NCBI RefSeq assembly: GCF_002953715.1
Contig: NZ_CP025012.1
Location: forward strand, 1,550,001-1,614,000
Origin: Rhizobium leguminosarum
GTDB taxonomy: Bacteria; Pseudomonadota; Alphaproteobacteria; Rhizobiales; Rhizobiaceae
Direction of reading: 5' to 3'
DNA: 64,000 nt
Under the pieces are notes generated by a model. The model was not told where the DNA came from and ran no database searches. It worked only from the letters and a program-made list of their open reading frames with translations. This document shows, in pieces, positions 9,314 through 19,056 of this stretch. Within the stretch, counting starts at the first letter, position 1. Every line of letters begins with the position of its first letter. A program made the position numbers and the translations under genes.

Positions 9314-10134
9314 ACCGCCATCGGATTGAGCCGGCGTGCGATGCGGCTCATGATGAGGACGACGCCGAGCGTCAACACCACCATGATGGCGGCAATCGTC
9401 GATGCGCCGACCCAGTCGAAAGTCACCATGGCGCGCTGATAGAGGAAGGTCCCCATCATCATCTGCTTTTCTCCGCCGAGCAGTTGCGGTGTCGCATAGG
9501 AGGTGAAGCTGCCGGTGAAGACCAGGACCGCGCCGACGATGAGGCCGGGTGTCGCGAGCGGCAGGATCACCTGAAAGAATGTCATCAGCGGTTTCGCGCC
9601 GAGCGAGGCGGCGGCGTCGATCAGATCGCGCGGGATGCCTTCAAGCACCCCGACCAGCGTCAGGATCATCAGGGGAACGAAGAGATAGACCATGGCGACG
9701 ATCACCGAGCCTTCGGTGTAGAGCATCGAAAGCGGCTCCCCGATAATGCCGGTCGAGATCAGCATGGCGTTCAGGATGCCGTTCTTCCCGAGAATGATCA
9801 GCCATGCGAAGGATCGGACGACGACACCGGTCAGCAGCGGAAAAACCGCCGCGATGATCATGATGCTCTTTGCGCGACCGGGCATCTGCGCGATCACATA
9901 GGCGGTGATGAAACCGACGGTGAGCGAAATCGCCGTCGTGACCAGGGCGACCTCCAGCGTCCGATAAAGAACCGCCCGCCGAAAGCCGCTGCTGAAGAAT
10001 GTCACATAGGGCGCAAACACGCCCTTCGGTTCCGCAAATGTCGCCGCGATGGTGATGGCCACGGGAATGATGAGAAGCACAACGACCGCAATCGTCGCCG
10101 GCATCGTCAATCCCCACTTGGCAAAATGCTTCAT
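9310..10134 (-). CDS. ABC transporter permease, PotB type
   Basis: A 274-residue inner-membrane permease with about six spans. The EAA-like loop reads DAAASLGAKPLMTF. It is the first of two coupled permease genes and lies about 130 bp downstream of the binding-protein gene, a gap that may allow the binding protein to be made in excess. The family is PotB/FbpB-like. Solute unknown. Confidence 0.9.
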   Translation of the reverse strand: MKHFAKWGLTMPATIAVVVLLIIPVAITIAATFAEPKGVFAPYVTFFSSGFRRAVLYRTLEVALVTTAISLTVGFITAYVIAQMPGRAKSIMIIAAVFPLLTGVVVRSFAWLIILGKNGILNAMLISTGIIGEPLSMLYTEGSVIVAMVYLFVPLMILTLVGVLEGIPRDLIDAAASLGAKPLMTFFQVILPLATPGLIVGAVLVFTGSFTSYATPQLLGGEKQMMMGTFLYQRAMVTFDWVGASTIAAIMVVLTLGVVLIMSRIARRLNPMAV

Positions 10135-10267
10135 CTTAAAACTCGTGGCAGGTCCTGATATCAGGAGCGCGCCGCATCTCGGATTCGGATGTGCGGCGCT
10201 TCCATGTCTGGCCTAGGTCTGGCCCAGGACTGGCAAGAAACCGGCCTCAGGCCGGATATCGCGCAGC

Positions 10268-11308
10268 TTACTGACCGAAGACTTCGTTCCAGCGGTCGAT
10301 CCAGTCGGCCTTGGCAGCGTTCATCTTGGCATAGTCGATTCGGGTAAGGCTCGCGACCATATCCGGGCCATAGGTCCAGATCTTCGCCTGGTTCGGTGTC
10401 AGGCTGACCTTTGTCGAGATCGGCGCATCGACGCCTTGTTCGGCTTCAGCCTGCTGGACTTCTTTGGACAGGATGAAGTTGATGAACTGATGCGCGAGTT
10501 CAACATTTTCCGAACCCTTCGGGATGTTCACGGTGTTCAGCGTCGCGATGTCGCCGTCCTTGAGCTTGGCCCATGTCATCGTCGGAACGGCCGCCTGCAT
10601 CGATGCCAGGGTAAAGTCCTGGGCCAGCGCAACGCGAACTTCGCCTGTTGATATCAGGTTCACCAGCTCCGAGCCGGTGTTGTAGTTCTTGACGACATTG
10701 GGCTTCAGTGCCTCGATTTCCGAAAAGGCCTTGTCGGCGTCTTCATAGGCATCCGCGCCGCCATGCTTGCCGGCTTCCAGCACGACCAGCGGGCCGGCCG
10801 TAGTGGTGATTCCGGGCAAGGAGACGGAGCTTTTCAGATCGTCGCGCCACAGGTCGCCCCAGGCGGTGATCGGCGGATTGACCTTGGCGGAGTCATAGAC
10901 GATGCCGACGCGTCCGATCGTATAGGCGGGCCCGTATTTGCCCTGAGGCGCCTTGCCCAGCTCGTAGATATCCGCAAGGTTGGGGATCTTCGACGCGTCG
11001 ACTTCCTGGAACAATCCCTGTTCGATGCCGAGCTGCGAGAAGCTGTCGGTGAGATAGATGACATCGACGCCCTTGCCGTCGCGCAATTTCAGCTTGTTGA
11101 GCCGGTCGGCATTGTTACCGGTCTCGAACACGATCTCGCAGCCACAGATCTTCTTGAAGGGCGTGATGATGTTCGCATTCATCTTCTCGCCGTTATAGCC
11201 CCACCAGGAGATGGTCAGCGTCTTCGATTGCGCCTGTGCCGCAGCGGTGCCCCCGACGGCGGCAAGCAGCGCAAGAGACAGGATTCGGGCAATACGGCTG
11301 GCCTTCAT
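10268..11308 (-). CDS. ABC transporter periplasmic solute-binding protein, PotD type
   Basis: A 346-residue exported protein. The signal peptide is clear (KASRIARILSLALLAAVGG, ending around AAAQAQ). The mature part reads as a family-1 solute-binding fold: ISWWGYNGEKMN near its start, VIYLTDSFSQLG, and a C-terminal WIDRWNEVFGQ. I chose the ATG at 11308 because AAGGA lies upstream and the signal peptide follows directly; the frame is open upstream to 11353. It leads the importer genes, and a 214-bp divergent intergenic region separates it from the amidohydrolase gene. The mature protein could bind polyamines, but no diagnostic residues can be confirmed by eye. Confidence 0.9.
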   Translation of the reverse strand: MKASRIARILSLALLAAVGGTAAAQAQSKTLTISWWGYNGEKMNANIITPFKKICGCEIVFETGNNADRLNKLKLRDGKGVDVIYLTDSFSQLGIEQGLFQEVDASKIPNLADIYELGKAPQGKYGPAYTIGRVGIVYDSAKVNPPITAWGDLWRDDLKSSVSLPGITTTAGPLVVLEAGKHGGADAYEDADKAFSEIEALKPNVVKNYNTGSELVNLISTGEVRVALAQDFTLASMQAAVPTMTWAKLKDGDIATLNTVNIPKGSENVELAHQFINFILSKEVQQAEAEQGVDAPISTKVSLTPNQAKIWTYGPDMVASLTRIDYAKMNAAKADWIDRWNEVFGQ

Positions 11309-11522
11309 GAGCAATGTCCTTCTGTGAAAAACGGCGTTGATAATCGGGATCATACCCCCTGGATTTGAGGGATACTATTTTTTGATCGGTCGGGTCGCAA
11401 GCTCAATACTTGGGCAAATACGCTCTTGTGCCGAGAATTTTCCAAGACCGGAGCATCGCTTTACACATCGGCGTGTGGTCTTTACGGTCCGGCGATTCCA
11501 GCTTCTCACGGGCATTCCATTC

Positions 11523-13403
11523 ATGGCCACTTCGCGCATTGCTCCTCTTCCCGATGATCTGCTGATCAACGCGTCTGACGAGGTGGTGACGCGCCAGGAT
11601 CTTGTGCTGACGGCGCTCGGACGCCGGCCCGCCGACAGGTTGTTGCGAGTGGGCAGGTTGCTTGATGTCCATTCGAGGACCTGGCTCGACGATCAGGAGA
11701 TCGTCATCAAGGGCCGCCGCATCGCCTATGTCGGCCCCGCCGGCAGTTATGCAGGCGAAGTAAGCGAGCGGTTCTCGGAGCCCGATCTTGCGGCCGTGCC
11801 GGGCTTCGGCGAGGCCCACAAACATATCGAAAGCTCCCATCTGACGCCGGAATGGGAGGCGGCTTTGGTGATGCCGCATGGCGTGACCTGGACATGTGAG
11901 GCGAGCCACGAATTTTCCAATGTCAACGGCGCCCGTAATCTGGAATTTTGGCTGGAAGCGCGCCGGCGCGGATCGCCGATGAAAATCTTTCCCCTGCCTG
12001 GCTCCGCCGTCCCGCCGACCGCCTATGAGTGGGGTGGCGGCTGGTTCGGCTACGATGAGCAGAAGGCCTTCCTTTCTGAAAGCCTGATGGTCGCCGGGCT
12101 CGACGAGGTCATGGACTGGCCGTCCATATCCGATCCCGGCAATCCTTCCTACGATCGGCTGTGGGGCATGATCGGTGCGACCTTCGAGCAGCGCGGGGTG
12201 GTCGAAGGCCACGGTGCCGGACTGTGCGACATGGCCTCGATCAATGCGTTCGCCGCAGCGGGTCTCGCCTCCGATCACGAAGGCTGGTTTCTCGATGAGA
12301 TCTGGCAGAAGCTCCTCCACGGTCTTTTCATCGAGCTCAGGCCGCATTCCCTGCCGGAGGTCATCCGCGGGCTGATCGACAAGGGGCTGACGGACTGGTC
12401 GCAGGTCGCCCTGGTGACCGACGACCGCAGCGCCTCGGACACGTTGAAAATCGGCGCGACCGACCACAATGTGCGGCTCGCCATTGAAAACGGCCTTGCG
12501 CCGGAGATCGCCATCCAGTGCGTCACCCTCAATCCGGCGCGCCATATGCGGCTGACGCCTTGGGTCGGATCGATCGCGCCGGGCCGTTTCGCCGATATCG
12601 TTCTTCTCAGCGACGTCGCCAGCCTGTCGATCGAAAAAGTGTGGGCGGACGGACGTCCCGTATCCGAGGGTGCGACCTTCATTGGCGTGCGTCCTGAAAT
12701 CGATTGGCCGCAATGGGCGACGCGCACCGTGAACATAGACAGGACGGTCACGGCTGACGATTTCCGTATCGAGGCGCCGCCGAACCGGACCACGGTCAAC
12801 GCAGCACTTTTGCGGCCGTTTCACTGGCACGACGATTTCATCACCATGGAATTGCCGGTGGAGGATGGCGTCGTACAGCGGGATCCCGCGCGCAATGTCA
12901 CCAAATTCTCGATTGTCGACCGGTTCTCCGGGGAGGCCAAGGTCTCCAGGATGTTCTGGCTGGGCACCGGACCACGCACGCCCGAGACGGCGCTCGCCTC
13001 CACGCTCGGGCACGACAAGCACAATATCTGGACGGTCGGCTCATCGGATAAGGCGATGGCGATGGCTGTCAATGCCCTGAACGAGCAGCAGGGTGGTTGG
13101 GCGCTGGTCTCCGGCGGCAAGATTCTCGCCCGCGTTCGCTACGAGGTTGGCGGCCTGATGACGGCGCGTTCGGCCGAAGCGCTGGATGCGGAGATGCAGG
13201 CCCTTTATGCGGCCGGCGCCGGGATCGACTGGATGTACGAGCCGACCTTTTCGCCCCGATGGTGGCCGGGCTTTCCCGAACGCCTGTCATTTGCGACGCT
13301 GACTTGCTCGCCCTGGCGCTGGGTCCTGGTCGCGCCGTCGGAGTTGGCGCCGGAGGGGTTCGTCAACGTGCTCACCGGCAAAACCCATCCGATCGTCTGG
13401 TGA
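11523..13403 (+). CDS. Adenine-deaminase-like amidohydrolase
   Basis: A 626-residue metal-dependent hydrolase of the Ade branch of the amidohydrolase superfamily. The metal-binding HxH lies in EAHKHIESSHLTPEWE and is followed by the Ade-type TCEASHEF. Later His/Asp motifs are VEGHGAGLCD, SDHEG and VTDDRSASD, which correspond to metal and active-site positions in adenine deaminase. Sequence such as MRLTPWVGSIAPGRFADIV is the usual C-terminal return strand. Start at 11523 is chosen because upstream frame sequence is not protein-like. It is divergent from the importer, suggesting a shared substrate such as a purine or related N-containing ring compound; this is inference. Confidence 0.82.
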   Translation: MATSRIAPLPDDLLINASDEVVTRQDLVLTALGRRPADRLLRVGRLLDVHSRTWLDDQEIVIKGRRIAYVGPAGSYAGEVSERFSEPDLAAVPGFGEAHKHIESSHLTPEWEAALVMPHGVTWTCEASHEFSNVNGARNLEFWLEARRRGSPMKIFPLPGSAVPPTAYEWGGGWFGYDEQKAFLSESLMVAGLDEVMDWPSISDPGNPSYDRLWGMIGATFEQRGVVEGHGAGLCDMASINAFAAAGLASDHEGWFLDEIWQKLLHGLFIELRPHSLPEVIRGLIDKGLTDWSQVALVTDDRSASDTLKIGATDHNVRLAIENGLAPEIAIQCVTLNPARHMRLTPWVGSIAPGRFADIVLLSDVASLSIEKVWADGRPVSEGATFIGVRPEIDWPQWATRTVNIDRTVTADDFRIEAPPNRTTVNAALLRPFHWHDDFITMELPVEDGVVQRDPARNVTKFSIVDRFSGEAKVSRMFWLGTGPRTPETALASTLGHDKHNIWTVGSSDKAMAMAVNALNEQQGGWALVSGGKILARVRYEVGGLMTARSAEALDAEMQALYAAGAGIDWMYEPTFSPRWWPGFPERLSFATLTCSPWRWVLVAPSELAPEGFVNVLTGKTHPIVW

Positions 13404-13512
13404 CATTGCGGCCCGCCAAAATTCCACCTGATTGATCTTCTTACTGCAGCAAATAGAAAGCATTAACCATAGTCCCGTAGACAACGAACAGGATCAATGG
13501 AACCTGTGTTCG

Positions 13513-13812
13513 ATGGCTACTGAAATGACCCGCCGGCCTGCCGGCGCCAATGAAGGCAGAGTTATTGCCTTTCCCGCTGGAACCGGAACTGCCAATATCG
13601 AGCGCTGCGCGCGCGAACTCGGCCGGCGGCATGGCGCAGATGCGATAGAATTCTGGAAAGCCGAATGCCGCAGGCTTGCCGATCAGCTTCTGGCGGCCGG
13701 GCTGCCGGAGAGTGATGTCGGTCAGCGGGTGCTGCAGTTTCAGCAAGATGTCCAGAGCGAACTCGTCTTCAGCCATCAAAACGGACCACTGCCCAAGTCT
13801 CAAAACCGATAG
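13513..13812 (+). CDS. DUF6074-like small protein
   Basis: A 99-residue soluble protein. An N-terminal GRVIAFPA motif precedes a helical segment (ARELGRRHGADAIEFWKAEC and following), a pattern I associate with the rhizobial DUF6074 family. Function is unknown. It stands alone between the amidohydrolase gene and the convergent esterase gene. ATG at 13513 is the first plausible start; the upstream frame is AT-rich and not protein-like. Confidence 0.7.
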   Translation: MATEMTRRPAGANEGRVIAFPAGTGTANIERCARELGRRHGADAIEFWKAECRRLADQLLAAGLPESDVGQRVLQFQQDVQSELVFSHQNGPLPKSQNR

Positions 13813-13848
13813 CGGCAATCTCGCCGATCGCCGTCCTATGCCTTGAGA

Positions 13849-14937
13849 TTAGCGCATCAGTCCAGCGGACCGGAGGGCGTCTTCAATGACCTTCTGAATG
13901 CCGCCACGGTCGCTGCCCGCGCCGAATGGGTCTGCGGCGTTTTCCGGTTGCGCAGAGGGTTTCGCGTTGCGCCGTTTTTCAAATGATGGAACCAGACCCC
14001 AGGACCTGGCAATTTCGACGGTCGAGGAAATTCCGACGTCAAGCATGAAGGGGCCGCTTGCCCCGTAGCCGGTGCCGACATCGAGCGGGGTGCCGTGATC
14101 CATCCCGGCAATCGCATAGAGCTCGATCACTTCGACACCGTGAGCATCGGTCCAGACCTTTCGCTGATGTCGTCCGTTATCTTCGACGCGCCCCGGCGAC
14201 GCATCGACGCCATGGATATTTTTCCATTGCTCCACGATCGCATTCGCATTGGATGGCACGACGGTTCTGTCTGCGGTTCCCTGCCAGAGTGACAATGTCG
14301 GCCACGGGCCTTTGTGCCCTGAAGCGTTTCTCAACCGCAGTTCAAGCTCTTTGCCGGTCGGACCGCCGTGACCGCGCATCCGGTCGAACGCCTCGGGAAT
14401 GGTCGCGGCACTTGCATATGGGAGGCCCGCAATGATCGCGCCGCCGGCAAAAACCTCGGGATAAGTGGCGAGCATGGAGGCGGCCATGGCGCCACCCGCC
14501 GAAAGCCCGGTCACGAACACGCGCCTGCCGTCGATACCGTGTTCCGCAACGACCTTTGCGATCATCTGTCGAATGGAAAAGACCTCGCCGTGATCCCGGC
14601 GGATGTCCTCCGGGTTAAACCAATTGAAGCAGAGGTTTGGATTGTTTGCCCGTCGTTGTTCGGGAAACAGCAGCGCGAAGCCATAGTCCTCGGCCAATCG
14701 CGACCACCCGGACCCGATATCATACCCGGCGGCAGTCTGGGTGCAGCCGTGCAGGACAACGACCAGGGCCATGTTTTTCCCGCGCTTCGACGGCAAATAG
14801 GTGTAGCCCCCTAAGGCGCCCGGGTTTGAGCCAAATGCGTCCAAGGCGACAAGATCGGCGTTGTCCTGCGTAGGTTGGGCGCGAAGGGTTCCCCGCAGCG
14901 CAGCAAGGCGTGCGAGGGTGTCTGACATAGATCTCAT
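13849..14937 (-). CDS. PHB-depolymerase family esterase
   Basis: A 362-residue alpha/beta-hydrolase related to poly(3-hydroxybutyrate) depolymerases and feruloyl esterases. The oxyanion segment VVVLHGCTQTAAGYD, the nucleophile elbow VTGLSAGGAMAASML and a late His in IAGMDHGTP are visible. There is no clear signal peptide, so it may act inside the cell or leave by another route. The ATG at 14937 follows a good GGAG site; a TTG start five codons upstream is possible. The C-terminal ~35 residues are Pro/Ala-rich and of low complexity. Confidence 0.85.
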   Translation of the reverse strand: MRSMSDTLARLAALRGTLRAQPTQDNADLVALDAFGSNPGALGGYTYLPSKRGKNMALVVVLHGCTQTAAGYDIGSGWSRLAEDYGFALLFPEQRRANNPNLCFNWFNPEDIRRDHGEVFSIRQMIAKVVAEHGIDGRRVFVTGLSAGGAMAASMLATYPEVFAGGAIIAGLPYASAATIPEAFDRMRGHGGPTGKELELRLRNASGHKGPWPTLSLWQGTADRTVVPSNANAIVEQWKNIHGVDASPGRVEDNGRHQRKVWTDAHGVEVIELYAIAGMDHGTPLDVGTGYGASGPFMLDVGISSTVEIARSWGLVPSFEKRRNAKPSAQPENAADPFGAGSDRGGIQKVIEDALRSAGLMR

Positions 14938-15057
14938 GAAAGTCTCCGCCAATCAGCAGCCGGGATGGCGGTGATGCTGAACTAAACGCGTCAGTCTACG
15001 AAAAAGTTGCTGCGGTGCACAATGTTTTTCGATGGTGCGGACATGACGAGGAGACGG

Positions 15058-17175
15058 TCAATTCAATTTGACCGATGGCTCCCGGCCCCAGACACGCAGT
15101 TTGCCAAGCGCCTTGATAAAAGCCGGAACGTCCTTCGCCGCTCCGAGCGCAATCACGCCCTCATCCAGTGAATCGGCAATTCCGGCCTTCTGCATCAGCG
15201 GCAGCGCTGTTTCCACATAGCCGATGAACTTGCAGTGTACGAAGGCGTCCGCCACGAAATCGCGGGCCGTTGCCTCCTTCATGAGATCGCCGGTTCCCTC
15301 GGCCGAGGGGAGGAGGGCGACGGCGTCGTAAAGTACCGAAGGTCCGCCGTCGATCATCTGATGTGCTTCGATCCAATTGCCGTCCGAGAGCGTCACGCCG
15401 CCGATCTTTGGCGCGATCACTTCGAATGTTGCCTTCTGCTCGGTGATCTCGGCAAGCAGCGCCTTGAAGACAGCGGCATCGGTGCCATCGCTGACAAGAA
15501 TGCCGAGCTTGCGTCCTTCGAACCGCTTCGGACCGCGTTCGATGATACTCAGCGCCGGCGACGGCTCGAGATCCTGCCGCGTCGGCATGGCGGCATCGGC
15601 AGGTTTGGGCATCGATTTGAAGCCGATTGCGTGGCCGACCTTGCTGGCCAGCGTCTCATCGATGTTCATCAGATGCGAGACCATACGCTCACGAATGACC
15701 GGTGTTTCGACCTTGCTCAGTTCGAAGATCAGCGCCGCGGCGATATGGCGTTGCTCCGGCGGAGTCTGGCTGATGTAGAACTGCCGGGCCTGGCTGTAAT
15801 GATCGGCAAAGCTTTCCGGGCGCAGCCGAACCTTGGGACCCCGTTCTTCGGCCGGGAAGTGCCGATAGCCCTGAACCGGCGATTCCCGCGGCCCCTGATT
15901 CCAGGAATTCGGCTGGTAATTGACGCGCCCGACAGGATTGCGCATCGCCATATGGCCATCCTGCTGAAAATTATGGAAGGGACACTTCGGCGCGTTGATC
16001 GGCAGATGGGTGAAATTCGGCCCACCCAGACGTTTCAACTGCGTATCGAGATAGGAGAAGTTTCGTCCCTGCAGCAGCGGATCATTGCTGAAGTCGATGC
16101 CGGGGGGAACGTTCTGCGTCATGAACGCGACCTGCTCGGTCTCTGCAAAAAAGTTCTCTGGCATTCGGTCGAGCACGAGACGGCCGATCGGTTTGACCGG
16201 AAGGATCTCCTCGGGAATGAGCTTCGTCGGATCGAGGATGTCGAAGTCGAACGTATCGGCGAAATCCTGATCGAAAAGCTGCACGCAGAGTTCCCATTCC
16301 GGGAAGGCTCCCGACTGGATTGACTGCCAGAGGTCGCGGCGATGGAAATCCGGATCGGCCCCATTGATTTTGACTGCCTCGTTCCAGGCGACGGACTGCA
16401 GCCCAAGCTTCGGTTTCCAATGGAATTTGACGAAGGTCGATTCATCCGCTGCATTGACGAAGCGGAAGGTATGAACGCCGAAACCCTCCATGAACCGGAA
16501 CGACCGCGGAATGGCGCGGTCCGACATCACCCACATGATCATGTGCATGCTTTCGGGCGTGAGGGTGATGAAGTCCCAGAAATTGTCATGCGCCGACTGC
16601 GCCTGCGGAAATTGCCTGTCGGGTTCCGGCTTTACGGAATGAATGACGTCGGGAAACTTGATCGCGTCCTGAATGAAGAAAACGGGGATGTTGTTGCCGA
16701 CCAGATCCCAATTTCCCTGCTGGGTGTAGATCTTCACTGCGAAACCACGCACGTCGCGCGCCAGATCGAAGGAACCCTTGCTGCCGGCAACGGTCGAAAA
16801 CCGCACGAAGGCCGGCGTCTTTTCGCCGGGCCGCTGGAAAAGATCGGCGCGGGTATAGGCGGCCAGGGATTCATATGTTTCGAAGTAGCCATGGGCTCCA
16901 TAGCCACGCGCATGCACCACCCGCTCGGGAATGCGCTCGTGGTCGAAATGAAAGATCTTTTCACGGAAGTGGAAGTCGTCGATGAGGGCAGGGCCACGGG
17001 CGCCAATGCGAAGCGTATTCTGATCGTCGGAAACGGGGCCGCCTTGCGCTGTGGTCAGCACCGGCATGCCGTCTTCGGCAAACTGATGAAGCTCGCCGCC
17101 TGCACCCCGGTGCACTTTCTGATCATGGATCGTTGCTTTGTCCGAGTGCGAGGTTTGGGAGGTCTTCTTGGCCAT
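15058..17175 (-). CDS. katE: Large-subunit (HPII-type) catalase
   Basis: A 705-residue heme catalase that splits hydrogen peroxide into water and oxygen. The catalytic His is in [14 protein letters not shown], with the distal Asn in [15 protein letters not shown]. The proximal heme Tyr is in [14 protein letters not shown]. The last ~150 residues form the class I/flavodoxin-like extension of large catalases ([17 protein letters not shown]). A GGAG site precedes the ATG. It is monocistronic by layout. The symbol is given by family type; rhizobial naming varies between katE and katC. Confidence 0.95.
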   Translation of the reverse strand: MAKKTSQTSHSDKATIHDQKVHRGAGGELHQFAEDGMPVLTTAQGGPVSDDQNTLRIGARGPALIDDFHFREKIFHFDHERIPERVVHARGYGAHGYFETYESLAAYTRADLFQRPGEKTPAFVRFSTVAGSKGSFDLARDVRGFAVKIYTQQGNWDLVGNNIPVFFIQDAIKFPDVIHSVKPEPDRQFPQAQSAHDNFWDFITLTPESMHMIMWVMSDRAIPRSFRFMEGFGVHTFRFVNAADESTFVKFHWKPKLGLQSVAWNEAVKINGADPDFHRRDLWQSIQSGAFPEWELCVQLFDQDFADTFDFDILDPTKLIPEEILPVKPIGRLVLDRMPENFFAETEQVAFMTQNVPPGIDFSNDPLLQGRNFSYLDTQLKRLGGPNFTHLPINAPKCPFHNFQQDGHMAMRNPVGRVNYQPNSWNQGPRESPVQGYRHFPAEERGPKVRLRPESFADHYSQARQFYISQTPPEQRHIAAALIFELSKVETPVIRERMVSHLMNIDETLASKVGHAIGFKSMPKPADAAMPTRQDLEPSPALSIIERGPKRFEGRKLGILVSDGTDAAVFKALLAEITEQKATFEVIAPKIGGVTLSDGNWIEAHQMIDGGPSVLYDAVALLPSAEGTGDLMKEATARDFVADAFVHCKFIGYVETALPLMQKAGIADSLDEGVIALGAAKDVPAFIKALGKLRVWGREPSVKLN

Positions 17176-17381
17176 CTATATTCTCCGGAAAGGGTTTACC
17201 TAACCGAAGCTCCACGACGGCCACATGTTCCGCTTGATGCGAAATAAACCGCCACTGAGAAAAAGGCCTGGGGGCAGACGATGATCCAACCACAGCAGAG
17301 CCGGGGATGGCCCTACATAAAGGGGGCGCGTGGCCTTTCGACCCTGCGCCCCGGTTTCCGTTGATCCTTAGCTACGCGGCC

Positions 17382-18278
17382 TTAGATCCGGGAGGTAACG
17401 ATGAGATCTTCCTCTTCGTCGCGTTGCGACCCACCAAACGCTGCGGCGGCAGCAGCGATGAAAGCCCCGATCAGAAGTGACAACGCCCCGAGCAATGCTG
17501 TGGTGGAGGCCGCCTTGCGTGCCTCATCGGCAGCTTTCTGGGCGGCGACCTTGGCGTCGTCGATGCGCTTCAGCACAGTGTCGACGCGGGTGCGTGCATC
17601 GGCCTCGGAAAGACCGGTGCGAGCAGAGACGATGGTGGCAAGATAGGCCTTGTCGTCATCGGGGATCTGGCCTGCGGCCGCACCGTTGAGGAGGATGCGG
17701 GAGACCTCGGCCGTTGCCGTAGTATCATCGGATGTTGCTCCTGCACGGGCCTGTTCAGGACGCAGCAAAGCGTCGGTAAAATAGGCGGTGGGCAGATCCG
17801 TGGCCGATGCCGTCGATGACGCTACCGTACCTGCGGCGGTGGCGGCCGAGCCCACGGCTTGTGCGCCCGCACCGGCAAGCGAGGTCAGCGACGACGCTAG
17901 AAAGCCGGCAACGAAGATCGTCGCCAGCGCCCAGCTGATGAAGCCATGCGCAGTGTCGCGGAAGAACACCTCGTCGGTGTGGACAGCCGCCCACTTCGTG
18001 CGCAGCCGGCCGGTGATATAGCCTCCGAGCCCGGAGGAGAGCCATTGGACGACAACGAGCCAGATCGCCGCCGTCACCCCGACCGTGCCGAGCGAGCTGC
18101 TTTGCCCCGACCAGGGCGACACCATCGTCAACCCAACCCCGGATCCAAGCAGCAAAAGAATGAGGGTCACGCCGATGGCAGCAGCGGCGCCTCCGAAGAT
18201 GGGCCCCCATGTCATGGCGGATTTGGAGGATTCGACCGGAGTAGCAATCTCTCCGGAACCTGTCATTGAAACCGACAT
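17382..18278 (-). CDS. Multi-pass membrane protein of unknown function
   Basis: A 298-residue protein with four or more hydrophobic segments: GPIFGGAAAAIGVTLILLLL, IWLVVVQWLSSGLGGY, SWALATIFVAGFLASS and TTALLGALSLLIGAFIAAAA. Between the third and last spans is an Ala-rich, helical, probably extracytoplasmic domain of about 120 residues. The end is a charged EEEDLIVTSRI tail. I recognise the general type (annotated in rhizobia as a PhnA-like or hypothetical protein) but know no function. A GC-rich stem at 17323-17352 may terminate it. A 25-codon gene lies 9 bp upstream on the same strand. Confidence 0.75.
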   Translation of the reverse strand: MSVSMTGSGEIATPVESSKSAMTWGPIFGGAAAAIGVTLILLLLGSGVGLTMVSPWSGQSSSLGTVGVTAAIWLVVVQWLSSGLGGYITGRLRTKWAAVHTDEVFFRDTAHGFISWALATIFVAGFLASSLTSLAGAGAQAVGSAATAAGTVASSTASATDLPTAYFTDALLRPEQARAGATSDDTTATAEVSRILLNGAAAGQIPDDDKAYLATIVSARTGLSEADARTRVDTVLKRIDDAKVAAQKAADEARKAASTTALLGALSLLIGAFIAAAAAAFGGSQRDEEEDLIVTSRI

Positions 18279-18287
18279 GATCTGTCC

Positions 18288-18365
18288 CTATCGCATAAAC
18301 AGAGCAAGAAGGATGATGATCGGCAGTGGAACACCAAGCAGCCAAAGCAGAATACCGCGACCCAT
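18288..18365 (-). CDS. 25-residue single-span membrane peptide
   Basis: A very short frame beginning MGRGILLWLLG and ending in LFMR. It is almost entirely hydrophobic with one Pro kink (VPLPIIIL). A near-perfect GGAGGT ribosome site sits six bases before the ATG, and the stop is 9 bp before the next gene, the multi-pass membrane protein. The spacing suggests co-translation with that protein, perhaps as an accessory subunit. It would be missed by a normal length cutoff. Confidence 0.6.
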   Translation of the reverse strand: MGRGILLWLLGVPLPIIILLALFMR

Positions 18366-18614
18366 GAAAGACCTCCTGTCAGAAACTGACGTTACGTGGT
18401 TGATGCCACTCAACTTTGAACCACGGTCTTTGTTCCCGGCCGGCTTGGTCATCGACGATCTTCATGCGGAGCTGATCGAGCTCGATAAGAATCTTGCGCG
18501 TTCGGAGCTGACGTCTGGCGAAGAGAGCGCCATATCTTGCGGGACAAGGTGATTTTGGCAGGAGAGAGCAGAAGCTCTCGTCACTCGGTCACAACCTAAA
18601 CTGGAGAGGCATCG

Positions 18615-18794
18615 ATGAACAAATTTCGGGCATTTGTAGCAGCCGGAGCAATCAGCCTTGCCGCCATGACCTCGGCCTGCTCGACGCCGCCGAATTCATA
18701 TGGCTCGGCGTCAGGATATCAGCCGGGAGATTCAATGAACCCGGCTTGCGCCGATGGATTCCGACCCGGCGACGGCCGTTCGTGCAGCTATTAA
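18615..18794 (+). CDS. Small putative lipoprotein
   Basis: A 59-residue protein. MNKFRAFVAAGAISLAAM is a signal peptide with a lipobox-like TSAC, so Cys22 could be lipidated. The short mature part is Gly/Ser/Pro-rich and contains two Cys near the end (CADGFRPGDGRSCSY) that could form a disulfide. An AGAGG site precedes the ATG by 5 bases. No function is known. Confidence 0.6.
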   Translation: MNKFRAFVAAGAISLAAMTSACSTPPNSYGSASGYQPGDSMNPACADGFRPGDGRSCSY

Positions 18795-18853
18795 AGGTGG
18801 CCGACTCTTTGCCCGTACAATAAACGGGATCGTCCGGAGCGTCAGGCGGGCGG

Positions 18854-18964
18854 TCATTTCCGTTTGATGACAGCCCCGACGGCGGCGCCGATCGCGGCGT
18901 CATCGAACAGCGTCGGCCCGACTGCGGCGCCTATTCCGATTCCTATCGCCATACCCAAAGCCAT
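18854..18964 (-). CDS. Small glycine-zipper-like protein
   Basis: A 36-residue frame, MALGMAIGIGIGAAVG continuing with a second GAAVGAVIKRK repeat. Alternating Gly/Ala/Ile is typical of small glycine-zipper membrane proteins seen in many bacteria. The ribosome site is weak (GGGAT) and length is marginal, so this is a moderate call. Confidence 0.45.
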   Translation of the reverse strand: MALGMAIGIGIGAAVGPTLFDDAAIGAAVGAVIKRK

Positions 18965-19056
18965 GGCCGTGATTTATCCCGGTGCTGTGGCGATAGTATG
19001 TGTTTCGCTGCGCCCGGCGGAGCGTCGGCGGTCCTATTGACTGCCGATCCACTTCA

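Noticed and set aside
18364..18552. 62-codon frame starting MKDLLSETDV on the plus strand
   Set aside because: It overlaps the start of the 25-residue gene on the other strand and lacks a ribosome site. The later part (LVIDDLHAELIELDKNLARS) looks helical, so a degraded gene is possible.
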